Shown here: positions 6,563 to 13,732 of the stretch, piece after piece
How positions within the stretch are numbered: position 1 is the stretch's first letter
How the letters are laid out: the number at the start of each line of letters is the position of its first letter
Virus record (IMG/VR): IMGVR_UViG_3300049783_000966
Coordinates: 1-56,417 of that record
DNA from: a virus
Reading direction: 5' to 3' (one strand)
DNA length: 56,417 nucleotides
Made by a program: the position numbers and the translations under genes
Notes under the pieces: model-generated
What the model saw: only the letters and a program-made list of their open reading frames with translations
Database searches by the model: none
Told to the model about the DNA's origin: nothing

Positions 6563-7262
6563 TAATTTGGAAGATCAACGTGCCGCACAGACAGCCCACA
6601 CCATGAACACCGCGCGCGAACTTTTGGCCGGTGTTGAAACGCCACACTCCATGCGGTCACGTCCTATCGATCACAGGGGGTTTCCTGTGCCTTGGTTTGT
6701 CACCCAAAAAACGCCGGATGACCGTTGGGACTTTGTCGACATCAAGCAAACGCGGGCAATGGAAGCCGTGAAGCATGAAAAGTGTTGGGTCAGCGGCCAA
6801 CGCCTTGGAACTTACAAGGCCTATTGCGTTGGGCCCATGTGCGTCATCAACCGGACGGCAGGGGATCCACCCACAACAAAGGAAATCGCCCTTTGGAGTG
6901 TGAAGGTCTGCCCGTTTATGTCTCGACCATTGGCGAGGCGTGAAAATCACAGCGATGATGCGGTGGCAGAGGGCGCAGGGCTTGGTGGCATCGGAATTAT
7001 GCGCAATCCGGGCGTCACCGCTGTGTGGGTGTCGAAAAACAGCAGATTTGAGAGCCATAGGCGGGGTTTCAATCTTGGGGATCCCGAAGAAGTGACGTGG
7101 TGGTGCAAGGGTCGCCCCGCGACGCGCGAGGAAGTCGATGCGTCAATCGCGTCAGGCATTCACCACCTTCAAAAGATGGCGGCAGAAGAAGGCTGGTTGG
7201 CGCAGCAAGAGTTGCTTGACTACATCAAACGCGCGCAGCCGTTGTTACCTGCACCACAGTAA
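6534..7262 (+). CDS. Conserved uncharacterised phage/prophage protein (242 aa)
   Basis: ATG at 6534 is preceded by GGAGAGG; a TTG near 6567 after AAAAGGA is an alternative start. The core has PVPWFVT, CWVSGQRLGTYKAYCVGPMC, NRTAGDPP, VCPFMSRP, NPGVTAVWV and EVTWWCKGRPATREEVDAS, which I recognise as a family of uncharacterised proteins in actinobacteria, proteobacteria and their phages. In that family the first motif is usually CWVCG; here the second Cys is Ser. The spaced cysteines suggest a former or altered metal site. No activity is known to me. Confidence 0.7.
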   Translation: MRRSGTEKDNNLEDQRAAQTAHTMNTARELLAGVETPHSMRSRPIDHRGFPVPWFVTQKTPDDRWDFVDIKQTRAMEAVKHEKCWVSGQRLGTYKAYCVGPMCVINRTAGDPPTTKEIALWSVKVCPFMSRPLARRENHSDDAVAEGAGLGGIGIMRNPGVTAVWVSKNSRFESHRRGFNLGDPEEVTWWCKGRPATREEVDASIASGIHHLQKMAAEEGWLAQQELLDYIKRAQPLLPAPQ

Positions 7263-7300
7263 TAATTATCACCAAAACCCAACAGAGAAAGTCACATTCC

Positions 7301-7741
7301 ATGATACTTACTGCAACTGCTTTTACAGCAACCGCGCCCGAAGGATCCGGCCTTTCCATTGCCCTCGCAGAATCCGGCAAGGCAAAACGCCAGTACATGC
7401 GTCTCGGGATTACAGCGGCAGCGCAACTTGAACACTTTGGGCGGATGTTGACCGACGATGATGCCGTGGCGCTTGAAATTGATAACGCTGCGGGAAAAAA
7501 TCATGCCTTAAAAATCAAGATCGTCGGCAAAATGGTTAACAGTGCGATCATGTTGTCGGGTGGCATCAAGGATAGTCGGTATTGTAAAGTGGTGCCATGG
7601 AACCAAGTCGCGCCCGGAAAGCGTCCCGCCGAGCGGATGATTATTATTTCAAACAACAGCGACATGGCAGTAATTTGCCGTCTGCCTGATTGGGCGCGAC
7701 CTCGCGCGCTCAAAATAGGGGAAGGTGAGGCTATGTCATGA
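7301..7741 (+). CDS. Hypothetical protein (146 aa)
   Basis: Preceded by a 38-base gap with only a weak AGAAAG ribosome site. The N-terminus is Ala/Thr-rich (MILTATAFTATAPEGSGLSI), then a mixed alpha/beta soluble domain with a basic patch (ALKIKIVGK). The C-terminal part is ISNNSDMAVICRLPDWARPR. No family recognised. Its stop overlaps the next start (ATGA). Confidence 0.65.
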   Translation: MILTATAFTATAPEGSGLSIALAESGKAKRQYMRLGITAAAQLEHFGRMLTDDDAVALEIDNAAGKNHALKIKIVGKMVNSAIMLSGGIKDSRYCKVVPWNQVAPGKRPAERMIIISNNSDMAVICRLPDWARPRALKIGEGEAMS

Positions 7742-8001
7742 CGTTGGCAGGCACCCTTGCCCTAACAGCGGTCATCACCCTTTCTGGGGGTGATGATAGC
7801 GCGCCGCCGTCGATGGTTCCGGGTTGTGTCAAAACAATACCGTTTCTGGAATTGAACGCTGTGGAAAACGACGAAGGCTTGGTCCCTCTCTTCAAAATGA
7901 TCGATCTTTGCGTTGAATTTGGGATCATATGCCGTCCGGCTGGGGGCGACTATGCGGGGCCCCTGACGTGTGCAGGCATGTTTGCCGCGGTTCCTGTGTG
8001 A
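7738..8001 (+). CDS. Small cysteine-containing protein with possible signal peptide (87 aa)
   Basis: The N-terminus MTLAGTLALTAVITLSGGDD is hydrophobic and could be a signal peptide or membrane anchor, although it lacks a strongly basic start. Four cysteines (30, 58, 65 and 78) follow, which would suit disulfides in the periplasm. Coupled to both neighbours by ATGA and GTGA overlaps. No family recognised; it could be an envelope-acting host-takeover protein. Confidence 0.55.
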   Translation: MTLAGTLALTAVITLSGGDDSAPPSMVPGCVKTIPFLELNAVENDEGLVPLFKMIDLCVEFGIICRPAGGDYAGPLTCAGMFAAVPV

Positions 8002-8999
8002 CACGAGAGTTACCCCCTCACGTGACGCGTTTGCGTGGCGTGCTCTATTATCGTCGCCGTGGGTTTGGGACAGTTAGGTTTCAGACGCAGATTGCCGATG
8101 ATAGACGCCTGACGGGCGTTTTCTATGAAGAGTACGCACAGATGATCAAAGGGCTGCGGGATCCGGCAGCGGTAACGACGAACGCGGATCTGATCGCCAG
8201 TTACAAGACATCAGAGGCATATTCGAGCAAAGCCCAGCGCACCAAAGAAGACTACGACAAAATCATGGCGTTCCTCGCCACGCAGATAGGGCACCTACCA
8301 GTGGCCGACATTCAGCGCAGACACGTCATCAGCCTGCGCGACAGCAACCGAACCCGCGTTAGGTTTGCAAACTACATCGTTCAGATGACGCGGATCCTCA
8401 TGGAACACGCAATCGACATCGGGATACGTGAACACAATCCCGCGCGCGGGGTTTCAGAACTGAAAAGCACCACCCCAGCGCGCCAACCATGGCCACAGGA
8501 CCTTGTGCACGTGTTTCGTGACACCTTCCTGCATGATCAGCGTGTGAGACTGTTGTTTGAACTGTTATTGGGCACCGGCCAGCGGATCGGTGACGTTCTG
8601 GCCATGCAGTGGGGGCAGATCAGCGATGGCGCGATCGATGTCATCCAGAACAAGACCAGGCGCAGGCTTGTTATTCCCCTGACACCGCACCTTCAAACCT
8701 GTCTGGATCTGGCACCGCGCCAAAATTTGACCATCCTTACCAAGCTGAACGGATCCGGGCCATGGAAGTATCGCGGCGCAGCTGACGCAATGATGGCCGC
8801 GCGTCGCCGGATTGGGGCTGCTCCCTACCCTATCCACAGCTTGCGACACACCACGACATCAGAACTGGCCGGATTGGGCCTATCAGACGAGTTAATCCAA
8901 TCCGTGACAGGCCACACATCGACGGCATCCGTTCGCCGGTATTCAGACGCAGCGCGCCAGAAGGCACGCGCGATCATCGCACAGGAGAAGCGAAAATGA
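7998..8999 (+). CDS. int: Tyrosine-type integrase/recombinase
   Basis: 333 residues from the GTG at 7998, which overlaps the upstream stop (GTGA). A longer frame reaching back to 7929 would only shadow the preceding gene. An N-terminal arm (LRGVLYYRRRGFGTVRF) and a SAM-like core-binding domain precede the catalytic domain. The catalytic residues are all present: Arg196 (GTGQRIGDV), Lys219, His280-x-x-Arg283 (HSLRHT), His306 (TGH) and Tyr315 (RRYS). It would integrate the phage at a host att site or resolve dimers. It sits inside the early operon, not beside a repressor, and no attP core was identified. Confidence 0.92.
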   Translation: MTRELPPHVTRLRGVLYYRRRGFGTVRFQTQIADDRRLTGVFYEEYAQMIKGLRDPAAVTTNADLIASYKTSEAYSSKAQRTKEDYDKIMAFLATQIGHLPVADIQRRHVISLRDSNRTRVRFANYIVQMTRILMEHAIDIGIREHNPARGVSELKSTTPARQPWPQDLVHVFRDTFLHDQRVRLLFELLLGTGQRIGDVLAMQWGQISDGAIDVIQNKTRRRLVIPLTPHLQTCLDLAPRQNLTILTKLNGSGPWKYRGAADAMMAARRRIGAAPYPIHSLRHTTTSELAGLGLSDELIQSVTGHTSTASVRRYSDAARQKARAIIAQEKRK

Positions 9000-9394
9000 C
9001 GCAATTGAGTATATTTAAGCATATGGAATTGGTTTTGGGGCGGCAGATCGACAAAAGGTTGAGGCTGGGGCGCATTGCATTCTATGAAGTGGACGCGGAT
9101 CGCGAAATGCAACGTCATATAACACCTGACAGGATCTTGGATTTCCGTCTTTCAGTGGGTGCGCGGGTGCGAACAAGTGACAGCCCGCGTGCCATTCAAG
9201 ATGCCGAGCGCGATATAATCAAACTTTTTTCCCGCGAAATGATGGGAGACCTGACCGACGAGTTGATCAAACTCGATGAGTGGCTGCTTGAGCAAGGCAT
9301 AGGCGAGGATGTTCGCATACGTGTGCGACGCTTGATCCAAATGACGCGCGGCGAAAACACTTTTGACATCCCAGAAATGGAGACAGAACAATGA
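8996..9394 (+). CDS. Hypothetical protein after the integrase (132 aa)
   Basis: ATGA overlap with the integrase stop. Charged, mainly helical protein (DRILDFRLSVGARVR, DELIKLDEWLLEQGIGEDVR, RIRVRRLIQMTRGE). Its tight coupling to int makes an excisionase-like or recombination-accessory role conceivable, but no xis-type winged helix is recognised and the protein is longer than usual Xis. Function unknown. Confidence 0.7.
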   Translation: MTQLSIFKHMELVLGRQIDKRLRLGRIAFYEVDADREMQRHITPDRILDFRLSVGARVRTSDSPRAIQDAERDIIKLFSREMMGDLTDELIKLDEWLLEQGIGEDVRIRVRRLIQMTRGENTFDIPEMETEQ

Positions 9395-9846
9395 CTAATA
9401 TACCCCTATCAATAGCAGATCCAACACTGGTCGATTATGCCCAAAACGTGTGTGACGGCAAAATGCCGGGTGCTGTGTTCGTGAAAGACTATGGCGACGG
9501 TAAAGGCATCTGCGCACATATGTGGCTTATGGACATGGAGTTTGATCCGGTTCGCGTGTCGTTTGACATCTTCGGTTTTGTCTCAATCCACGCAGACAAA
9601 AGCAACTACTGGATATTTAGTGCCACACAGCTTGGGTGGATCGCGGCGCGGTGCTCACAGGGGCAAAAACTTTCTAAGAAGGTGTTTGATTTGCATGAGG
9701 ATTCGGAAAACCCCAAAACCGACGAACGCGCATCCGAGGCGATGATGACGCGTGCAGACTATGTGCAGAAACAGATCGACCTTGTGAACTCGCGCGTCGT
9801 CTACAGCCTTTCAAAACAGCCTCTCGGCCAACCCGACGCACAATAG
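9391..9846 (+). CDS. Hypothetical protein (151 aa)
   Basis: ATGA overlap with the previous gene. The first 95 residues look like a compact beta-rich domain (GAVFVKDYGDGKGICAHMWL, RVSFDIFGFVSIHA, YWIFSATQLGWIAARCSQG). A charged helical tail follows. No family recognised. Its TAG stop lies at the base of a strong hairpin that probably ends this part of the operon. Confidence 0.68.
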   Translation: MTNIPLSIADPTLVDYAQNVCDGKMPGAVFVKDYGDGKGICAHMWLMDMEFDPVRVSFDIFGFVSIHADKSNYWIFSATQLGWIAARCSQGQKLSKKVFDLHEDSENPKTDERASEAMMTRADYVQKQIDLVNSRVVYSLSKQPLGQPDAQ

Positions 9847-9875
9847 CGCAACGGATGGTATATCCGTTGCGCTTT
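9845..9875 (+). terminator. Strong hairpin overlapping a stop codon, probable terminator
   Basis: AGCGCAACGGAT (9845-9856) and ATCCGTTGCGCT (9862-9873) form a perfect 12-bp stem with a 5-base loop GGTAT, followed by TT. The T-run is short, so it may terminate only partly or stabilise the upstream mRNA. It begins inside the TAG of the upstream gene. Confidence 0.6.
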
Positions 9876-9905
9876 GAACCAATTAGATAAAGGAAGACTG
9901 ATGAT

Positions 9906-10136
9906 ATGCAGAACCCCTCACCCGTAAATATCACGACGCCAGAAGACATTCGCGCAAAGGGATGGGCATCAGAATCCCGTGACCAAGACGGCCATCTTTG
10001 CAGCACACATGCGTCGTTCGATGATGAAAGCCACTTGGTCCACTATGTCAGAGAATGTATCGAAAGAGGCCAGACGGTAACGATCTGGCCTGACCCAATC
10101 GGAGGCGAACCGATGCTTCCAAACCCTTATGAATGA
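9906..10136 (+). CDS. Small hypothetical protein (76 aa)
   Basis: First gene after the hairpin at 9845. A GGAAG site lies ahead of the ATG in the 17-base leader 9892-9908, which is almost repeated before the next gene. The sequence is acidic and soluble (DIRAKGWASESRDQDG, HLVHYVRECIERGQTVTIWP). No family recognised. Confidence 0.65.
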   Translation: MQNPSPVNITTPEDIRAKGWASESRDQDGHLCSTHASFDDESHLVHYVRECIERGQTVTIWPDPIGGEPMLPNPYE

Positions 10137-10148
10137 AAGACCGATGAT

Positions 10149-10514
10149 ATGGATGATGACGACAAATGCTACCGCTTAAAATGGATGAGCGACGATCAAT
10201 GGGAGTGCGCCAAAATGTTTGCGCGCATTCGGGGCGGGTTCCACCATGTTGGAGGTGATTTCTCGAAATTTGGGCACGGGGTTTGCGTAAATGAGCCATA
10301 TGGAAATTGGGCAACATTTGACTTTAGCGACCTTACTCGGCTTGTGGTATTTGCTCACGACGACATGATCCGCGTCGAGGTAAAACCATCCGTCTCAGGC
10401 AGGTTAAAATTCTGCATGTGGAAGCGGCACACTCGTGTTGGCGAAATGTTCGAGAGGCACCCCACACTTGAAGACGCAGCGGCAACAATTAGAAACCAAA
10501 GATTGGATCAATAA
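10149..10514 (+). CDS. Hypothetical protein (121 aa)
   Basis: Starts 12 bases after the previous stop with an almost identical leader (GAAAGACCGATGATATG). Starts MDDDDKCYRLKWMSDDQWEC, continues with a Gly/His-rich loop (RIRGGFHHVGGDFSKFGHG) and a beta-rich part (ATFDFSDLTRLVVFAHDD), and ends in a charged helix. No family recognised. Confidence 0.68.
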   Translation: MDDDDKCYRLKWMSDDQWECAKMFARIRGGFHHVGGDFSKFGHGVCVNEPYGNWATFDFSDLTRLVVFAHDDMIRVEVKPSVSGRLKFCMWKRHTRVGEMFERHPTLEDAAATIRNQRLDQ

Positions 10515-10518
10515 GCCA

Positions 10519-10731
10519 ATGGCCAGCAAGCACGAACGACACGTAAGGGATGCGCGACTGTTAGCGGCAACGTTACCCCCATTCGAGCGCGATACTGTGC
10601 TGCGCTTGTGTCGATCAAGCGAGGGATCCATGGCCGAAAATCGCAGGGCAAACCGCGAGTATCGGGAATTGCTTATAATTGCGCATAGGGCGGCTGTTGA
10701 TCCGCACAAACCTCTACCACCAAAATCATAA
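10519..10731 (+). CDS. Small basic helical protein (70 aa)
   Basis: ATG at 10519 is four bases after the previous stop. The product is strongly charged and helical (MASKHERHVRDARLLAATLP, AENRRANREYRELLIIAHRA) and could bind nucleic acid or be a small adaptor. No family recognised. An in-frame upstream TTG would run into the previous gene and is less likely. Confidence 0.6.
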   Translation: MASKHERHVRDARLLAATLPPFERDTVLRLCRSSEGSMAENRRANREYRELLIIAHRAAVDPHKPLPPKS

Positions 10732-10749
10732 CAAATCGGAGACGATACC

Positions 10750-11232
10750 ATGAGCGACTTAATGCGACAGCTTCCACAATATCAAAGCCATAAAAAAGTA
10801 TGGGCACTCAAAATCGCGAAAATCGTACACAACATTTCACCAGATCCCGACATTGACGGAACCGTGTATCTCATACCCGAAAATGACCTCTATGGCCCAA
10901 TCACACTGCCGCGCGACTATGTTGTAAAGCACCAGCCCGATGTTGGCGGCTACTATGTGCAATTTGCTGATGGCTATAAGGCTTTCGCGGACGCCGACGC
11001 GTTTGAGGAGGGCTATACTCAAATCAAACATCAGAAAATTCCAGTTGTGGATTCATACACCGCCGCAGATGCCACCGCAGAAAGTATTGCAGATGCGATG
11101 GTAACACTCGACCAGATGCCACCAAGCCGCGAGGCGTCACTGGTACAGACTAAACTTGAAGAAGCCATGATGTGGCTTAACTGTGCCAGACCAAAGCGTG
11201 GCTTAACGCCCAATCCATTTGGGGACATATAA
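10750..11232 (+). CDS. Candidate Tad1/Acb2-like anti-defence protein (160 aa)
   Basis: A GGAG site precedes ATG 10750. The central part (VVKHQPDVGGYYVQFADGYK, AFEEGYTQI) matches a small phage domain of the form GGYxVxYxDGYxS...AFExGY. The C-terminal helix REASLVQTKLEEAMMWL resembles the helical hairpin of Tad1/Acb2 proteins, which sequester cyclic-nucleotide signals of Thoeris and CBASS immunity. This resemblance is from memory of the family pattern, not a search; ligand binding is inference. Overlaps the next gene by one base (TAATG). Confidence 0.55.
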   Translation: MSDLMRQLPQYQSHKKVWALKIAKIVHNISPDPDIDGTVYLIPENDLYGPITLPRDYVVKHQPDVGGYYVQFADGYKAFADADAFEEGYTQIKHQKIPVVDSYTAADATAESIADAMVTLDQMPPSREASLVQTKLEEAMMWLNCARPKRGLTPNPFGDI

Positions 11233-11447
11233 TGGCAGGATCCAGTAATGACGGGTTCGAGTTGGTTATAGAAACAAACGAACAGAATTCGTTACGTCGA
11301 TTGCGCGCTATCTTGGGAGACGCGCTGGGGGCCAAAATACGCGATATGTCGCGCGAAATAGACAGCCTGCGCTATGCCCGCGCCATCGATAGGGAACGGC
11401 TGCGGCAATTGAGGTCTCAACGCACCAGAAAGGCGGCACGCCAATGA
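11232..11447 (+). CDS. Small coiled-coil protein (71 aa)
   Basis: TAATG overlap with the previous gene. After a short N-terminus the chain is one long charged helix (SLRRLRAILGDALGAKIRDM, REIDSLRYARAIDRERLRQL) with a very basic end (RSQRTRKAARQ), suggesting a coiled coil that binds nucleic acid or a partner. No family recognised. Coupled to the ASCH-domain gene by ATGA. Confidence 0.62.
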   Translation: MAGSSNDGFELVIETNEQNSLRRLRAILGDALGAKIRDMSREIDSLRYARAIDRERLRQLRSQRTRKAARQ

Positions 11448-12127
11448 GTGACAAACCAATCCTTTTCTCGGGTCCGATGGTCCGAGCGTTGCTTGAAGAC
11501 AGAAAAACCCAGACGCGCCGGATCCTTACCCATGCGCCGGCCAAGTGGGATTTTATGCCTGAAGGCATGATTTCACGGCTGGATGGCAAGGGGGCATGCT
11601 TTCGTTGGCGGGCCAAACTGCACAAAGGTGATGAAATCCACGACTGCAACATCCCGATCGCGCCGGGGGATAGGTTGTGGGTCAAAGAAGCCCACTACGC
11701 CTATGGATTTTGGCGCACGACAAAGGAAATCACGAAGAAGACTGGCAAGTTTAAGCGTGAGTTTGTTAGGTATCCGGTGAATCCGGTGATATTCGATGCC
11801 CCGCCCGACTTGTTGTCTGGTCGACTAGAAAAAAAGCCCGGATTTTATAAGCGATCAAGTCTGTTTATGCCAAAGGCAGACAGCCGACTGTTTCTGGAGG
11901 TTTTGAACGTCCGCGTTCAGCGATTGCTTGATATCGATGAGGTCGACGCGAAGGCGGAAGGGCCGAGCCAACACCCAATGTACCCATCAGAATACTATGT
12001 ATCGTGGCGGGAGGCGTTCAAACACCTTTGGGACAGCATCAATGAGCCCAGCGCGCCATGGTCTGATAACCCTTGGGTGGTGGCTTATCGCTTTAAAGTG
12101 GTTTCATCTAACATCAGCACCGCCTGA
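11444..12127 (+). CDS. ASCH-domain (PUA-like) phage protein
   Basis: The N-terminal KPILFSGPMVRALLEDRKTQ and TRRIL, then PGDRLWVKEAHY near residue 75, are the hallmark of phage ASCH-domain proteins; DSRLFLEVLNVRVQRLLDID and WVVAYRFKV complete the fold. ASCH domains bind RNA or modified nucleosides; some relatives hydrolyse acetylcytidine. Length (227 aa) is normal for the phage family. Last gene of the rightward block; its final 43 bases overlap tail-to-tail with the end of the leftward block. Confidence 0.82.
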   Translation: MSDKPILFSGPMVRALLEDRKTQTRRILTHAPAKWDFMPEGMISRLDGKGACFRWRAKLHKGDEIHDCNIPIAPGDRLWVKEAHYAYGFWRTTKEITKKTGKFKREFVRYPVNPVIFDAPPDLLSGRLEKKPGFYKRSSLFMPKADSRLFLEVLNVRVQRLLDIDEVDAKAEGPSQHPMYPSEYYVSWREAFKHLWDSINEPSAPWSDNPWVVAYRFKVVSSNISTA

Positions 12128-12261
12128 CACATCACTGTGCCACAGCCTTCTTCATCGATAGCTGTGAGCACGGCTTCATATATGCCTGCTTGGATGTCTG
12201 GTAGGGCATCCATGACCTTTCCGTAGACGGCTTCTATCAGTGGTGCAAATTCAGGCGCCAT
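12085..12261 (-). CDS. Small hypothetical protein (58 aa)
   Basis: ATG at 12261 follows AGAAGGCAG; an ATG at 12291 is the alternative. Sequence: acidic helix MAPEFAPLIEAVYGKVMDAL then a short part with two cysteines (EEGCGTVMC). It overlaps the upstream gene by 11 bases and the ASCH gene on the other strand by 43. No family recognised. Confidence 0.55.
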   Translation of the reverse strand: MAPEFAPLIEAVYGKVMDALPDIQAGIYEAVLTAIDEEGCGTVMCQAVLMLDETTLKR

Positions 12262-12508
12262 CGTTCTGCCTTCTTGTTTTTTTGTTTTCAACTGCCCAAC
12301 TGGCCTCCCTATCCGGCCAATAGTTTTTAGCCGCCCAACTCACTGCTTCGCGAATGATGTCGACAACCGCGATCCCGACGCGGCCCGTCCCGCCACAGAA
12401 GTTGCAAGGCACTGCTTGGTCCATGGCGTGCTGGGCTCTCAACTCATCGCGGCGCAAATTACAAGCAGGGCAGTCTTCCCCGTTCCCGTGTAGCGTTTTA
12501 TCAACCAT
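12251..12508 (-). CDS. DnaJ-type zinc-finger small protein (85 aa)
   Basis: Two cysteine pairs, CPAC (13-16) and CNFCGGTGR (35-43), the latter exactly like a DnaJ-type zinc-finger repeat, then a helix (DIIREAVSWAAKNYWPDREA). Probably binds one zinc ion. Its ATG lies in an 8-base overlap (ATGGTTGA) with the upstream stop. No known function; perhaps a chaperone adaptor or nucleic-acid-binding peptide. Confidence 0.68.
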   Translation of the reverse strand: MVDKTLHGNGEDCPACNLRRDELRAQHAMDQAVPCNFCGGTGRVGIAVVDIIREAVSWAAKNYWPDREASWAVENKKTRRQNDGA

Positions 12509-13154
12509 TTTCGGTGCCGCATATTTTTGGGATAATTTGATCCAACGCCAGTCTTAGGCGATATTGCGGTATTGTTTCCCACTGTGTTGCCCAAGATCCA
12601 ACCAGAAGATGCGCCTCGCGCGGATCACCAGGCAAAATCTCTGACGGTTGGTTTATGGTGATTGTTGGGTCAACGCTTGTTCCTTCATAAAATTGATCTA
12701 TTCGTTCTGCCAAGGCACGGGTTTCAGACGCCGCCTGCCTCATCTGGTTACAGCGCACCGCCGCGCCCCTGACGTTTTTGGACTTCCACTGGTCGCGCAT
12801 TTCATCATCGGCCGTGTTGTCCAGCATGTCAGCTTTGTTTTGCAACTCTACGATCCGGACGATGGCACGGTCACGATCCGGCTTGGGATCATCGGCCTTA
12901 TCGGTTGTGTAATTGTTTCCACGCCACTGGAACTGCTCAACACCGGCACTTCTTGCCTCTGCAAATGCCACGTCAAAGGATACGTCAGGCCGGATGTGTG
13001 CTAACAGGCGGCGTGTTGAGATTGCGGATTGCGCGCGAAATAATTTCACGTCATCAGGCAGGCCAGCAGCCTCCATTGAACCTGAAATACCTGCCTTCTC
13101 ACAAAACTTACGGATTGCGTCTGATCGCAAGGCCGTCTTACCAAGATCATCCAT
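12501..13154 (-). CDS. Hypothetical protein (217 aa)
   Basis: Largest gene of this leftward block. The N-terminal half is helical with an FQWRGNNYTTD motif near residue 75, a pattern also seen near the start of some phage transglycosylase-type virion proteins (FxWRGxxYTT). A coiled region (QNKADMLDNTADDEMRDQWK) and an Arg-rich helix follow. The catalytic residues of such an enzyme are not visible, so no activity is assigned. Starts in an 8-base overlap (ATGGATGA). Confidence 0.65.
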   Translation of the reverse strand: MDDLGKTALRSDAIRKFCEKAGISGSMEAAGLPDDVKLFRAQSAISTRRLLAHIRPDVSFDVAFAEARSAGVEQFQWRGNNYTTDKADDPKPDRDRAIVRIVELQNKADMLDNTADDEMRDQWKSKNVRGAAVRCNQMRQAASETRALAERIDQFYEGTSVDPTITINQPSEILPGDPREAHLLVGSWATQWETIPQYRLRLALDQIIPKICGTENG

Positions 13155-13410
13155 TCAAACTCTCCAATACAATTTCACTTTGGCCAGCGTCGATCTGATC
13201 CTGCCACGTATCCCGCCCCTTTTGATAGCGCGGGATCCCCGTCACACGGTGAACCTCTCGTATGAGTTCCTTTTGATATGCGAGAAGACGAAAGACGGTT
13301 TCGTCAGGCAAGGGCGCATAGTCGATACCTATCGTGGAACGCACGGGCACAGGAATAATGGGCGCAATTAGTGCCCAACCGGCCGTCGCAAGAAAATGCC
13401 TTCTATCCAT
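13147..13410 (-). CDS. Small protein with twin-arginine (Tat) signal peptide (87 aa)
   Basis: MDRRHFLATAGWALIAPIIP is a textbook Tat signal (RRxFL followed by a moderately hydrophobic stretch), so the product should be exported folded by the host Tat system. The mature part is about 60 residues, acidic and helical (DETVFRLLAYQKELIREVHR). Start at 13410 fits the 8-base overlap ATGGATAG with the upstream stop and a GGAGAGCCGAAAG site. Tat signals are rare in phage genes. Function unknown; periplasmic. Confidence 0.68.
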   Translation of the reverse strand: MDRRHFLATAGWALIAPIIPVPVRSTIGIDYAPLPDETVFRLLAYQKELIREVHRVTGIPRYQKGRDTWQDQIDAGQSEIVLESLNG

Positions 13411-13732
13411 CTTTCGGCTCCCCATCTTTGGTTACGATGATATTCTGCATCTGATACATTGCAGCGATCTTCTCATGCTCCAACTTGACCCGCTCCGATG
13501 GGGTCCACCCCAAACCGTCACGAGGCTCTAGGCCAAAATCTGCGCGGTCTTGATCGGTCATTATGTGTGCGCCGTTCTCATGCAAAACAGTCTCAAGCGA
13601 ATGGTGCAAAAACCGATGAAACTCAGGCGGAATATCGTGGGTGATTTCACGCATGATTGCATAAAGAAGTTGGTCCATGCGGCGACGGCGAAGGTCGATC
13701 AACGTGGATTCCTCCATTGCTGTGCGGCTCAT
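13403..13732 (-). CDS. Hypothetical protein (109 aa)
   Basis: Charged, His-rich helical protein (LRRRRMDQLLYAIMREITHD, FHRFLHHSLETVLHENGAHI). The C-terminus WTPSERVKLEHEKIAAMYQM ends in PKDG, the same four residues and nearly the same DNA that end the 20-residue gene at 14258. Start overlaps the upstream stop (ATGA). No family recognised. Confidence 0.65.
   Translation of the reverse strand: MSRTAMEESTLIDLRRRRMDQLLYAIMREITHDIPPEFHRFLHHSLETVLHENGAHIMTDQDRADFGLEPRDGLGWTPSERVKLEHEKIAAMYQMQNIIVTKDGEPKDG

Noticed and set aside
7929-7997. N-terminal extension of the integrase
   Set aside because: It shadows the preceding gene and has an unlikely Cys/Gly/Arg-rich sequence; the GTG at 7998 in a GTGA overlap fits the operon style.
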